DNA of 64,000 bases from Microglena sp. YARC (GCA_022414725.1 CM039462.1:2779024-2843023); one strand, 5' to 3'; positions 53,075-63,595 are shown, counted from the stretch's first letter. Translations and numbers: made by a program. The notes: a model not told the origin generated them from the letters alone.

Positions 53075-53290
53075 GAGGAGGGGGGGGGGGGGGGGGGGTA
53101 CAGTTAGTTGGGAGGGGGGTCAGAGGATTGGGGGGGGGGGGGGGGGGGGAGAAGGGGGCAGAGGGAAGGGGGAGAAATGGTGGTAGGGTCAAAGGAAACT
53201 CAAGGGGGATAGGAGACAGAAAACGAAGAAGGGGAAGAGATGGAGGGAGGTTAAAAAGGAAGTAAAGAAGGACAGGAGACAGAAAAGAGG
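53075..53290. repeat. G(n) tracts and purine-rich repeat
   Basis: Three runs of 10-18 G and two copies of ggaagggggagaaatggtgg + tagggtcaa. Confidence 0.85.
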
Positions 53291-53299
53291 GACATTTAC

Positions 53300-53635
53300 A
53301 CTGGTATACAAACATGACATATATTTACACATATATGTATACACGCATATATACAACATTTACACCGGTATACATACATGACATATATATACGCACATAT
53401 ATACACACCCATATATATACGCACATATATACACACCCATATATATACACACCCATATATACAACGTTTACACTGGTATACATACATGACATATATATAC
53501 CCACATATGTACACGCGTATATATATACAACATATACATCGGCATAAATACATGACATATATATACACACAGATATATATATACATATATATACACGCAT
53601 ATATACAACATATACACCGATATACATACTCGACT
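53300..53635. repeat. ATAC/TATA minisatellite (atacatacatgacatatata)
   Basis: Units containing acactggtatacatacatga + catatatatacgcacatata. Ile/Tyr/Thr-rich open frames are artefacts. Confidence 0.9.
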
Positions 53636-53639
53636 AACC

Positions 53640-53800
53640 AGTTGGGGATCCACCCATTTTTCTGTGCGACGCGTCCCATATCAAGCAACTCGGTGCGACG
53701 CCATTGCAACGCCCTCCCCCCCCCCCCCCCCCCCCCTCCCTCCCCTCCCGAACCCCGCCAAAGTGCAGAGCTCGGGGCTTTGGGGGAGCATTACTGTCTA
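53640..53800 (-). repeat. Dispersed repeat of the 12240 family with C(n) tract
   Basis: gtgcgacgcgtcccatatca, agcaactcggtgcgacgcca, C(n) at about 53716-53736. Confidence 0.6.
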
Positions 53801-53884
53801 GTTTAAGCCATACTGAGCGTCGCCATGCAGCGAAGGAATGGCAGTGTGTTGTTGAAAGAAGAAAAACGGTGGTGAGCAACTTAC

Positions 53885-53991
53885 CACAAGTTCTGCTAGG
53901 GGGCGGACATATATGTCCTCAAACTTCCGACTGAGGTCCAGCTTTCCGTAGTCATGGCCGACGATGAGCTCACCCTTGATCAAGTAAACAT
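53885..53991 (-). CDS. Glycerophosphodiester phosphodiesterase-like exon
   Basis: On the minus strand the acceptor cctccccag and the donor gtaagt bound 107 nt: (D)VYLIKGELIVGHDYGKLDLS then RKFEDIYVRPLAELV. This fits the start of the GDPD/AIM6-like TIM-barrel family, where a D-V-x-L segment is followed by G-x-L-x-V-G-H-D and later x-x-Y-x-x-P-L. The H-D pair is part of the metal or catalytic site in the family. Only this exon is convincing. An upstream exon may lie near 54300-54340 (QELGTISNKLDKGQY), but its donor is weak. Role if real: hydrolysis of glycerophosphodiesters or a related phosphodiester. Function is inferred from a short segment. Confidence 0.5.
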
Positions 53992-53999
53992 CTGGGGAG

Positions 54000-54290
54000 G
54001 TGAGGGTGGGTGGGTGAGTAGTGTGTGAGGGTGGGTGGGTGTGGTGGGTGGGTAGTGTGTGAGGGTGGGTAGAGTGAGTAGTGTGTGAGGGTGGGTGGGT
54101 GAGTAGTGTGTGAGGGTGGGTGGGTGAGTAGTGTGTGAGGGTGGGTGGGTGGGTGGGTGGGTAGGGTTGAGGGTGGGTGAAGTAAGTAGGACTAGTGAGA
54201 ATGAGGAGGATGGGCTGTGAGGATGAGGAAGATGGGGTGGGAGAATGAGGGGGATGGTGTGTGAGGATGATGAGGATAGGGTGTTTGTAC
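54000..54290. repeat. GGGTGGGTGAGTAGTGTGTGA minisatellite and GAGGATGA repeat
   Basis: About seven 26-30 bp units of gagggtgggtgggtgagtag + tgtgt, then gatgaggatg-type repeats. They sit in the intron just upstream (minus strand) of the GDPD-like exon. Confidence 0.88.
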
Positions 54291-54361
54291 TGGCCCTTGT
54301 CTAGCTTGTTGGAGATGGTACCAAGTTCCTGATACAGGGATTTAGAAAGAGTGTGTATAAG

Positions 54362-54540
54362 TGCTATCTCCAATGCCACGGAACGAACGAAAGGTGGTAA
54401 CCATGGAGCTGACCGAAGCGAGTTAGTTACGCGACCGTTGGCTGACGTATCAGGCTTTGAGTTTTTCGTTTTTCGGTCGGACGGACAAATGGGTAAACAT
54501 GGTTTAGGGGGGGCTTGAAGAGGGGGCTCCGCCAACAATA
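54362..54540 (+). repeat. Dispersed repeat of the 5052 family
   Basis: gaacgaaaggtggtaaccat, gagctgaccgaagcgagtta, gtcggacggacaaatgggta, ggggctccgcc. Confidence 0.62.
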
Positions 54541-54583
54541 AAGCTCCTTTCAATGGGTCACTTTGCAAGGTGGCAAGACGTTT

Positions 54584-54708
54584 CAGAGACTTTCTTTTAA
54601 AATCTGAAAGAGGGTTTTTTCTAGCTTTATGGTTTTACAGCGATAATTCCGCTAAAACGGGGTCTAAACCCTAAACTAGCGATCGCTATGTATAGCGAAA
54701 AAATCCTG
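54584..54708 (+). mobile_element. hAT-like element, TAGCG word type, internally deleted
   Basis: A 125-bp version flanked by agacgttt and agacgtgt (7 of 8). Left part cttttaaaatctgaaag, core gctaaaacggggtctaaacc then CTAGCGATCGCTA and TATAGCGAAAAAATCC. A short ctaaaccctaaa insertion resembles a telomere motif. Confidence 0.85.
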
Positions 54709-54719
54709 AGACGTGTACA

Positions 54720-54920
54720 ACATTTTGAACCCAGCTCATGTATACCTCTTTAGAGACCATATTTAGATATATATAAATATATATGTCCAGTGCTTATAAG
54801 TGCTCTCTTCAATGCCCTTACATGCAGAGCCTGTATCCAACACAACATTTTATGACGTTTTGAACCCAGCTCGTGTATCTCCATAAGTGCCTAAGTCAGA
54901 CCCTGAGTGGTACGGATGGT
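54720..54920. repeat. Duplicated 120-bp segment (acattttgaacccagctc)
   Basis: acattttgaacccagctcat and ttttgaacccagctcgtgta lie about 130 bp apart. The same phrase recurs at 57255 next to the 20-bp array. Confidence 0.6.
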
Positions 54921-55179
54921 TTTCACCTATTACCTCAAGTCCAAAGAAAACTTTTTTTTGCTAATAAGTTACCTAACCATATCAGTTCAACATATAAATA
55001 CTCAGAGTTGGGTTCTCTCAGGTTGTGGGAAGCAGGCAAAGCAAAAATGTGATTTTTTCACTATGGGGGGTTGCTTAAGTCACCAGTACTGATTTTACGT
55101 GGAAGTGGAACAGCCTATCGCTATCAAAAACAAGTTTTCGTAAAATAAAATTAGGTAGCCCTATTGTGCACATCTTTCC

Positions 55180-55800
55180 TCATGGATTGGATGGATATGG
55201 ATGGATGGATGGATGGAATGGATGGATGGGATGGATGGATGGATGGATTGGATGGATGGATGGATGGATGGATATGGATTGGATGGATGGATGGATGGAT
55301 GGATGGATGGATGGATGGATGGATGGATGGATGGATGGATGGATGGATGGATGGATGGATGAATGGGTGGATGGATGGAATGGATGATGGATGGATGGAA
55401 GGATGGATGGATGGAGGATGGATGGATGGATGGATGGATGGATGGATGGATGGATGGATGGATGGATGGATGGATGGATGGATGGATGGATGGAGGAATG
55501 GATGGATGGATGGATGGATGGATGGATGGATGAATGGATGGATGGATGGATAAAATGATGGATGGATGGATAAATGGATGGATGGATGGATGGATGGATG
55601 GATGGATGGATGATGATGATGGATGGATGGATGGATGGATGGATGGATGGATGGATGATGGATGGATGGATGGATGGATAATGGATGGATATGGATGGAT
55701 GGATGGATGGATGGATGGATGGATGGATGGATGGACGGACGGACGGATGGATGGATGGATGGATGGATGGATGGATGGATGGATGGATGGATGGACGGGT
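55180..55800. repeat. (GGAT)n microsatellite
   Basis: About 620 bp of ATGG repeats with few interruptions, including a short (GGAC)n patch. Asp/Gly/Trp/Met and Ile/His/Pro/Ser frames are artefacts. Confidence 0.97.
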
Positions 55801-56270
55801 GAATATGGACCCCAAAAAGACTGATTATTTACATATTGTGGGTGCCCTAAGTGTGGTACAACGCTGCACAAGCTGAATTGTTTCATTTCGGGTCTCAGCT
55901 TTGCTTCGTAGCACGAAGACTGACTTTTTTTCTTCTTGAAATTTGAAATTTGAAAATTCAAATTGATTTTCAAAATATTTAAAAAACAAACTTGTTTTCA
56001 ACTTCGTTTCAAACATCCACATCTGAAGTTTGTGTATGGCTAGATATGACTTAAACCGACCTGTGGCCAAGAGGAAACGGTCAGGAATCAGCCTTATTAA
56101 GAGTTTTTGATTTGGGAAAGCGGAGTGACATCTCAAGTTGGGAGGTGAGATTGGGAGGTGATCAGGTAAAAATTTGAGTTGTACTGCTATCTCAGTAAAT
56201 TCCGAGGCCAAGGCTGAGGCGCAGCCTCCATACTTGTGGTAGGGGTTTGATAAGCCTTTCATCCCGCGGT
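55801..56270. other. Unassigned sequence
   Basis: No repeats of note apart from a short aaatttgaaatttgaaaatt run near 55940. No exon could be supported. Confidence 0.35.
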
Positions 56271-56279
56271 AACATATTT

Positions 56280-56550
56280 CGGAATAGATCGCGCGGCCTC
56301 GTGTCTGGCGCGATCTGGATTTGTACCACAATTTATCGCACATCTGATGTACTGCCACAGGCCTTCCGTACAAGGCTGCTCGCGACCGCATGCGAAGGCG
56401 GACCGGAAATACATGTGCGCGTAGCTGACACAATTGCGCGAAAGGTGGGCCAGGCAGAATTCGATTCCGAGCATTTGGGGTCCTGTACGGCTCTGTACCA
56501 CAATCTTGCACCAACTTGGGGCGTTTTTGGACTTAGGCACCTATGGAGAT
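56280..56550 (+). repeat. Dispersed repeat, cacaattgcgcgaaaggtgg family (long copy)
   Basis: Contains a partial internal duplication (gtaccacaatttatcgca and gtaccacaatcttgcacc). Shares about 115 bp with 31120-31235. Confidence 0.65.
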
Positions 56551-56579
56551 ACCACTCAGCAAGCATCGATTCAGGATGC

Positions 56580-57258
56580 ATTTGTTTTGTATAAAAGGAT
56601 TTGTTGTATATAAAAGGGATTTGTTGTATATAAAAGGGATTTGTTGTATATAAAAGGGATTTGATTTTTTGTATTATAAAAAGGGATTTGTTTGTATTTA
56701 AAAGGGATTTGTTGTATATTAAAAGGGATTGTTGTATATAAAAGGGATTTGTGTATATAATAAAGGGATTTGTTGTATATAAAAGGGATTTGTTGTATAT
56801 AAAAGGGATTTGTTGTATATAAAAGGGATTTGTTGTATATAAAAGGGATTTGTTGTATTTAAAAGGGATTTGTTGTATATAAAAGGGATTTGTTGTATAT
56901 AAAAGGGATTTTGTTGTGGGATTGTTGTATATAAAAGGGATTTGTTGTATATAAAAGGGATTTGTTGTTTAAAAGGGATTTGTTGTATATAAAAGGGATT
57001 TGTTGTACTTAAAAGGGATTTGTTGTATATAAAAGGGATTTGTTGTATATAAAAGGGATTTGTTGTATTTAAAAGGGATTTGTTGTATATAAAATGGATG
57101 TGTTGTATATAAAAGGGATTTGTTGTATATAAAAGGGATTTGTTGTATTTAAAAGGGATTTGTTGTATATAAAGGGATTTGTTGTATTTAAAAGGGATTT
57201 GTTGTATATAAAATGGATTTGTTGTATATAAAAGGGATTTGTTGTATATTAAAAACAT
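56580..57258. repeat. 20-bp minisatellite (aaaagggatttgttgtatat), about 33 copies
   Basis: Highly uniform units with scattered single-base changes. The minus frame reading YIQQIPFIYNKSL is an artefact of the 20-bp period. Confidence 0.96.
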
Positions 57259-57329
57259 TTTGAACCCAGCTCATGAACCACTCAGCAAGCATTGAGTTAG
57301 GATAAATAATCGTAGAATCAAATGATCAC

Positions 57330-57600
57330 TGTAGCCCGAACGCAGGGCCCCCGTCAGTAAAACGATTGCCTAGAGTTCAGTTCATCAGTGCTTTCTCGTT
57401 TGAGCCCTTCCTGTCACGCTTGGCCTCTCCCTGGACTGTAACAACATACGCAGGGGGCTACTTGACAACTTAGCATCAAATAGACAGTCGTGCCTCCTCT
57501 TAATTTTTTTGCCCAACTAGTTAATCTTCATTTTTCCAGGTTGGACAAGCCCCTTTAGCCTATTTGGCCTACCCCTGGACTGTAACAACATACAAACAGG
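57330..57600 (+). mobile_element. Retroelement 3' ends (ggactgtaac family), two fragments
   Basis: gttcatcagtgctttctcgt ... ccctggactgtaacaacata (to 57450), and gcctatttggcctacccctg + gactgtaacaacata (to 57600). Confidence 0.65.
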
Positions 57601-57738
57601 ATAATCAGTTTTTGTTGCATCGGCACATTGCCACGTGAGCTACACCAAGAACCCCAAAAATATCAAAAGCAAGCACTATGTCCGATTCTTAGCGCCCATT
57701 TGAATCAGCCTCAGCTTGAGCAGGCCAGCACCAGCAAC

Positions 57739-57956
57739 CAGTGATTTCCTTTCAAATCTGAAAATGTTTTATTTCTAGCTGTAGGGTTTTATGCCTCCTC
57801 CAGGGACAGCGTTTTAGTGCTTTTATGCCTTTTATAGCTTTTGTAGCTTTTTAAGGCTATTTAGGGCACATTAAAAATTATATTTTATATCGATAATTTC
57901 CCTAAAACGGGGTAAAAACTAGCGATCGCTATTCATGGCGGGTTTAAAAATCCCTG
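57739..57956 (+). mobile_element. hAT-like element, TAGCG word type (full-length)
   Basis: A 218-bp element with the perfect 8-bp duplication ccagcaac. Left end CAGTGATTTCCTTTCAAATC, right end AAAATCCCTG, core cctaaaacggggta then CTAGCGATCGCTA. Confidence 0.9.
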
Positions 57957-58145
57957 CCAGCAACCCTCCACCCCACTAGGTGGACTCATTAAAGAAGCAC
58001 CCACTGAATGGCTCTGCTGCAACAGCACAGACACCCACCCACCCCCTTGCAGAGCCCAAACAGGGTCCCCGACACCACTAGGTGGAGTAGGAAGACAGGC
58101 ACCCACCGGCTTCAATGCTGCATGCCCCTGCTGCTATAGCACCGA
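57957..58145. repeat. About 110-bp tandem duplication (caccccactaggtggac)
   Basis: caccactaggtgga, aggcacccaccggc and ctgctgctatagcac-type segments occur twice. Confidence 0.6.
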
Positions 58146-58870
58146 CAAGTGGCGTTTCCTGCATTTTGTGGTGTGGTGGTGAGATGTGGTGGTGAGGTGT
58201 GGTGGTGGTATCATACGTCCCCCTCAGGGTTTTTTTAGGGTAAGGAACCAGTCTCATCTACGTAGCACCATGGTGCTTAGACTAGCAAGAACTTCTAGCA
58301 GATTTGAGGGTCCGAAGAAGTGATACCAAAAGGCTCTAATGTAGCTCCCGCAAAAAATGAATGTGCATATTTTAGCACTACAAGTAGCACCATAAAACAA
58401 ACCCCTGCCAGATTTGAAGTCCGATAGGGCACCAGGATAATGTAAGATCATAAGCTATATAACTACCATATAAGGTATGACCATCGTATAACCATCACCA
58501 TCATCAACAAACCCCAACCTGAGCTTCATCGTTGTGAGAGTGGGTCCTCATGGGCATGACTGAAACCATCGGGAGACCAGCAAGAGCACTTTGGAGCCCA
58601 TCACTGGATACATGGCTGAGAGCTGGCGCTCCTGCAGAGGAGCCCTGCGAAGCCAAGCCAAAGCATATGAAGCCAAGCCAAACCACAAATGGCAGCTTCC
58701 TGGTGAGCGATGCGCCCGGTTTCAGAAACGAGCCTGACCCCTGTGCTGCGCGTTTGTCACAGCTGGCGAGCACAGAAGCGGATCTGATGGGCATGGTTTC
58801 CAATCGTTCCGTTTCGGCTTGCAAGCAGACTTATATGTTTCGTATCTCGCAATCTGTCTTGGATGATACA

Positions 58871-59167
58871 GGCTTTGTGGACGCAGGAGTGGCGACTGAC
58901 GCTGCACAACTGGTTTCTAAGAGATATTGTACAAGGGAAGGACGAAGTTGTACATGGGGTGCGGGAGCAGGAAGAAGAATATGCCAGTGCGCAGCTGTAC
59001 GCAGGCAGGAGAATATTCGGGGAAGAACGAGGGCAGCCTTGTATCAACTGGGGGCGTGTTTCTACGGACGACTTTGGACCTTCTCGGATTGGGGTTCTGG
59101 AGTGGTATCCACCCGGATCTACCTGGCAGCGATTTTTCATCTACGTGGATTGCCCAAAATCGTTGAG
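58871..59167 (+). CDS. Possible unidentified exon
   Basis: After gatgatacag (or acgcag at 58886) the frame reads EWRLTLHNWFLRDIVQGKDE, VVHGVREQEEEYASAQLYAG, RRIFGEERGQPCINWG, then FGPSRIGVLEWYPPGSTWQR and FFIYVDCPKSL before the donor-like gaggtgaac. Its composition is protein-like and non-repetitive, and it lies in one of the few repeat-poor stretches. Two other frames are also open across it. The family is not recognised. Confidence 0.35.
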
Positions 59168-59169
59168 GT

Positions 59170-60860
59170 GAACAGCTGGGCATTGCCCGTGCCATTCTGG
59201 CGCCACGCTGCCTCACGGCCTGCCACTGCAAGGATGCAAGGCAGGCCACGTTGACGCTTCGTGTTGCACTTTTTTTGTTTCCACAGGTCATTAGGGTGCA
59301 ATATATAACGGCTTGCCAATTGTAAGTTCAAAGTGGATAATTTGATAAGATTGATAAGTGAAATGTGTAACAAGTCTGGTCAGTCTACTCAACTTCTCAT
59401 TTCTTTTCAGGTCTCGTTTCTTTTCAGGTCATTTCGCTACTAGACCAAGCCGTCTTTCGGTTGTTCTAAGCAGTCTCCATCGCCACGCCGCAGTGCCGAA
59501 AGGCTTCAACGTCCTGGACACACCAGGCGCTATAGCACCAACGGAGGTGGACCTCGCTGGATCGGCATGTTGCTGCACATCATTCGCTCCCCCGCCGACC
59601 GAGGCGGACTTCCCTAGATCTCGTTTTTGCCCCAACTCGGGGCCATCAGTAGACGTCTCCATGCTCGAAGAAGAGCGATAATAGTCGACTAGGAAACAAA
59701 ATAACAGTGAGACAATATTGGTGTTGAAGAGAACGCGATAGAAGCCTCACAACGCAGAAATTGTACGTTCTGTTGTGGAAAAAACAACTGAGATACGTCA
59801 TGCCTAAAAAAGACAAATTGCTGGCTGGTGCTACGCAACGAAGTTCAAGTCCTTACTGATTCTGAGTCGTTCTCAATTACTCGTCACAGTTACGGTATAT
59901 TGCTCGACTAGAGTGGCTCGTGAACACTGGAAGCGGATATGACAAGCGGATATGAACTTGCACTTAGTTACATGGCATAATGTGGCGAGCCATGCACCAT
60001 GATTTGAGTTTACCACCCACCATGATTCGAGTTTCCATTTTTCTGGTAACAAATGTTTTACAGCTGAAGACGAGAGCAATCAGATTTCTGGCTGAAGCTA
60101 TGTAACCAAGTTCAAGTTCAAGTAACAAGGCTCCAGCCAGCAATTTGGCTGCTGCCGTTTTGGGCATTTATTTTTGGGGATAAAGTACAAGACCATTTGG
60201 CGACCCTGATTGCCGGAACTAACAATGTAGTTCCTTTAAATTCCCTCCGTGCTGTCGTGCAGCTGTCCATGCTCAGACCCCGCTGGGGTCTGCGAAACCA
60301 AATAACTTAACATGGTAGCCATTCTACGGTATGTGCTTGCAAAATTGAGGGATCCTTCAATTTCACGTCATGTGGCAGCTCGAACTAATTATCCCGGTAA
60401 TTGTGTTTTTACTACACTAGGCATCATTAGCTTTGAATGGGCAGCAAGCCGGGGGAACTGCTGCTTGTAGCTTAAAAGGAAAGCTATCATTACAGTGTCA
60501 TGGACAGGCCATTGCTGGCCCAAGACGAGCCCGCCCCACAATATAAGGGAGAGGGGTCTTCCAACAAATCCTCAGAAAAAGAAAGGCAATATTGCAGCAA
60601 GCAAGCAAGATTGCAGCAAGCAAGCATCATTTTAAGCATCATTATGTGGGAGCACGCGAGAATTCCTTGTGCTGTAAGCTGCCGCTTGTGTGAGAGTGTT
60701 AGGCATCAAGCCCTAGCCCTTCCCAACCTGTATTGGCATACACTTGTGCATCACCATTGAAAGAGGCTGATAACTTTCCGCTGTCACTGCCGCACGGTAG
60801 TTTGAGCTCAGAATAATTGAAGCACAATTGATTTTAAGTACCCTTGAACCCCGCTACTTT
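59170..60860. other. Repeat-poor sequence without an assigned gene
   Basis: Contains acceptor-like ttcttttcag twice (59403-59426) and open frames at 59358-59681, but no recognisable protein. Near 60230-60260 a dispersed fragment shared with 27470 (ccctccgtgctgtcgtgc) is present. Confidence 0.35.
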
Positions 60861-60864
60861 TTTT

Positions 60865-61050
60865 GACAAATCGCCGTCATTCCGTCGCTGCATGGCGACA
60901 CATTGGCCTGGCTAAACTAGTCAAAACTGCCCCCCGGGCCCCCTGGGCTCAGCACTCCGCGTGGTTAGGGGTGCAGCGGTTTTGCACTGAGGTCTCACTG
61001 GGGTCGCACCGAGTCGCTCATTTTGCGACACGTAACACGGAAAATAAACT
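60865..61050 (+). repeat. Dispersed repeat of the 12240 family
   Basis: ctgggctcagcactccgcgt, ggggtcgcaccgagtcgctc and ttttgcgacacgtaacacg. Confidence 0.6.
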
Positions 61051-61065
61051 CGACCTGGTATCAAG

Positions 61066-61240
61066 CAGGGTACTACAAAGCGCGTGCGGCAGCGCGATTT
61101 CGTGCACGCTTTTAAGCCCCACTGCGCGTTTCGCGCAGTTTTTTCAACCTCCTGTAGGCGCAGCGCGCAGTTTTTGCGCTGACCAATTGGACGTTTGTGC
61201 GCTTTGAGCGCTGACCAATTCGACAAAATGAAGTACCCTG
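61066..61240. mobile_element. hAT-like element, AGCGCA-rich type (copy 2)
   Basis: A 175-bp element starts CAGGGTACTACAAAGCGCG and ends GAAGTACCCTG, flanked by gtatcaag and ataccaag (6 of 8). The interior is packed with gcgca/tgcgc words, as in the copy at 10895. Confidence 0.75.
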
Positions 61241-61653
61241 ATACCAAGCAAACACTCCTCTTAGTCCATGTTGGACAACAATGAACTAAGGACAGAAGCA
61301 AGCCCTTGCACAGCCCTTGGTTGAGTACCGGTGGCAAAAAAACAGTCCTACTTACCCCAGTTGGAGACCAAGGGCTGAAGGAATGAACTAAGTCCTAGGA
61401 CCTAGCCCTCCCACAGCCCTTGGTTGAGTCCTGGTACCAAGCAGACAGTCCCAACTGTTGGAGGCGAACCCCTGTTGGAGAATTGGAACTGCTCCTGCAC
61501 TCAGCTGTCGGGGCCATCCATGCGTAGCAAGGCAGCAGGAGCACTCGCGACAGGCCTCGGCCTCTAGCCTCAGCCACTAAGTCACTAACCCCCGTTAGAG
61601 AGCTGGAACTGCTCCTTCACTAGTACCAAGCGAACAGTCGCCACTGTTGGAGA
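61241..61653 (-). repeat. Tandem duplications of the chorismate synthase 3' end
   Basis: Two 115-bp units with cccttggttgagt-ccgg-type text (61241-61435) are followed by two partial copies of the last coding segment (61436-61520 and 61580-61620: gttggagaattggaactgct, ctcctgcactcagctgtcgg). They repeat the end of the gene downstream of its stop codon. Confidence 0.75.
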
Positions 61654-61831
61654 CTAACCCCTGTTGGAGAACTGGAACTGCTCCTTCACTCGACTGTCGG
61701 GGCCACCCATGGCGTTCTCCCTAGGCAAAAGCTCGCACTGGCCGTAGTGGATGAGCAGCTGGTCAGCCAGAACCATGGCCACCATGGCCTCGACCATGGG
61801 GGGAGCACGGGGCACCACACAGGCGTCGTGT
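61654..61831 (-). CDS. aroC: Chorismate synthase last exon
   Basis: Acceptor ctctcctgtgcag. 178 nt including the TAG at 61654-61656. It encodes the C-terminal [18 protein letters not shown] segment and a short tail ([20 protein letters not shown]). The tail's coding sequence is the part repeated downstream. Confidence 0.92.
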
Positions 61832-63595
61832 CTGCACAGGAGAGGGTGATGGTGTGTGGGGTGTGGGGTGGGGTGATGGGGTGGGGTGATGGTGTGTGTG
61901 TGGGGGGGGGGGGGGTGAGGAGAGTGAGGGGGGGGGGGGGGGAGGGAGGATGCGAGAAGGATAGATGCGTGCCGGTTGGGTGCGGTCGGCCCTCAGCCCC
62001 CCTCAGCTTGCCCCTGTGATCAACCACTTTATGCCACCCACTTAGATAATAGCAGCAGGGGTGGGTGGGGGGGGGGGTCGCAGGGTGGGGGAGGGGTGGG
62101 GGGCAGGGGTAGAGTGTTGGGTAGAGAAGGGTAGGGTAGGGTGGAGGGATAGGGGGGTGGGGCGCAGGGTGGGGGAGGGGTGGGGGGCAGGGGTAGAGTG
62201 TTGGGTAGAGAAGGGTAGGGTAGGGTGGAGGGGATAGGGAAGGTGGGGCGCAGGGTGGGGAGAGGGGTGGGGGGCAGGGGTAGAGTGTTGGGTAGAGAAG
62301 GGTATGTCAGGGTGGAGGGGTAGGGGGGGTGGGGCGCAGGGTGGGGTAGGGTGGAGGGGTAGAGTTGGGGGCAGTAGTATTAATCAAAAATGGAACCAAA
62401 ACATATAGGCAGTAGTGTTAGTAGTAGTTTTAGTTGTCAGGCAGTTGTGTGTGGGGGGTAGCATTAGAAACCTGCATATCATATAATATTATACAAACTG
62501 CATAATATGATATTGTATATGAATGGTAACTTAAGCCTAGCCAGACTCCCAGCATCATATGATATCATATGATGACATGGTATCGTATTGCCGTCCACCA
62601 CATATTGCGAAAGAGGAGCAAGGTGCTTCTAGTAGCACAACTAATAAAGTATGTACTACCGTATTTTGAGGTGCTGTGCAGTGCTGCGTTATAAATATAT
62701 TGTGGTGGTGGTGATGGAGGTGATGGTGGTGGTCTGTGTGTGTGTGAGTGTGTGGTGGTGGTGAGAGCCTTTAAGGGTTGCTTTTGGGAGCCAAAAGAGA
62801 TGCTAGAAGCACCTCGAAGGCTACTTGGAGCACTAAGGTGCTACAGAAATGTTGCAGCAGTCTTTACGACTGGAGAGAAGTAGAGGCGACTCCATGCCTG
62901 TTTGACAAATTGCTCCGTGTCAGTGTCAGAGGGGTCAGTGGCAGAGCTCCTAGAACGACATGCATGCCGGGTTCGAATGCCTATGTGTGCGCTTTAGTGT
63001 TCTCGGTCGCTGTCACCCGCCATGGTAGCGTTGCACAGGTACAGTAGTAGCCCGTTCCCTACCGCAGTAAGACGAGGTTCCTTTAATACCACGCCCCACC
63101 AGGCGTTATCATTACTTTAGAGGCTTCTTCATGTTGCATTGACATCTTTCAGTACGTAGTCCACAAAGGAACTGAGTAAGAGTCAGGGGTCAGTACTTGG
63201 GCAGGACCCCTGTACTGCCCAAGTACTGCCCCCTCGCAGTACACACACCTAGTTGTGCTCCAACAGTAAAGCACTGGCTTCTTCCCTCCAACAAGTCCTA
63301 GGCGTGTAGCAAGCGACACACAAAACCTAGGGTTTAGGGTTTAGTCCCAGACGTGTTGCGTGTTGCGGGGGGGGGGGGGGGGGGGGGGCGGGGGGGCATG
63401 TGTATTGAGCCAACCCCTGGACTGTAATACATACCTTCCTCGGGCCTTCAGCTCGGTCTCCTCACCCTCCCGGGTGACAGTTTTTTGGCTGCTAGTGATG
63501 GTGGAGGTAGGCTTGAATCCAATTTTGATCACGATGTCCTCACCATTGGCAATTCCACCTTGGACTCCGCCGGAGCGGTTGGTGCGAGTGCGTAT
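61654..63595 (-). CDS. aroC: Chorismate synthase, 3' two exons (5' part beyond the window)
   Basis: It converts 5-enolpyruvylshikimate 3-phosphate to chorismate, the last step of the shikimate pathway, plastidic in plants and algae, with reduced FMN as cofactor. Exon at 63435-63595 reads [20 protein letters not shown] then [13 protein letters not shown] and EETELKARG. Exon at 61654-61831 reads (R)[20 protein letters not shown] then [16 protein letters not shown] and ends FSNRG before TAG. The phases join exactly (AG|A gives Arg), producing the conserved ARGRHD junction. [17 protein letters not shown] and RHD-C-PRA-P--EAM are family hallmarks. The intron is about 1.6 kb and carries a minisatellite, a hAT-like element, a SINE and a G(n) tract. 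The N-terminal two thirds lie to the right of the window. Confidence 0.93.
61850..61945. repeat. GGGGTGATG/G(n) tract near the acceptor
   Basis: A G-rich repeat on + (C-rich on the coding strand, so a polypyrimidine stretch ahead of the last exon). Confidence 0.85.
62035..62370. repeat. About 105-bp G-rich minisatellite, 3 copies
   Basis: Units with ggggcgcagggtgggggagg, ggtggggggcaggggtagag, tgttgggtagagaagggtag + ggtagggtggaggg, in the chorismate synthase intron. Confidence 0.9.
62467..62600. mobile_element. hAT-like element, ATATCATATGAT word type (copy 3)
   Basis: aaacctgcatatcatataat, ttaagcctagccagactccc, agcatcatatgatatcatat, cgtattgccgt. Same order of parts as 23974 and 51893. Ends decayed. 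Confidence 0.6.
62700..62765. repeat. GGT/GT repeat patch
   Basis: Short mixed TGG and TG repeats. Confidence 0.8.
62936..63115 (+). mobile_element. tRNA-derived SINE (copy 7, diverged head)
   Basis: The head has gtggcagagctcctagaa and the B box gggttcgaatgcc. The 3' end is ccacgccccaccaggcgtta + tcattac, as in the other copies. Confidence 0.7.
63290..63345. repeat. Dispersed fragment plus short telomere-like motif
   Basis: acaagtcctaggcgtgtagc + aagcgacac is shared with the 5052 family. It is followed by ctagggtttagggtttag, two to three TTTAGGG-type units. Confidence 0.6.
63366..63396. repeat. G(n) tract
   Basis: About 30 G with one C interruption, immediately downstream (coding sense) of the chorismate synthase donor region. 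Confidence 0.9.
63435..63595 (-). CDS. aroC: Chorismate synthase penultimate exon
   Basis: Acceptor acctgctaccag and donor gtatgt bound 161 nt. It starts [20 protein letters not shown] and ends EETELKARG plus AG. The RTNRSGG motif contributes to the FMN/substrate site in the family. Confidence 0.93.

Noticed and set aside
55160..55980. A 270-codon [15 protein letters not shown] frame and its antisense
   Set aside because: A pure reading of (GGAT)n. A 4-bp period is open in several frames by composition.
56719..57258. A 179-codon frame rich in Ile, Tyr, Asn and Gln
   Set aside because: A 20-bp minisatellite read in a rotating frame.
58550..59254. A 234-codon + frame as a single gene
   Set aside because: Another frame over 58863-59171 looks more protein-like and ends at a donor-like site. 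Neither shows a known family, so only a low-confidence exon was kept.
61686..62027. A 113-codon frame with [17 protein letters not shown]
   Set aside because: This is the wrong frame of the last chorismate synthase exon. The correct frame gives [13 protein letters not shown].
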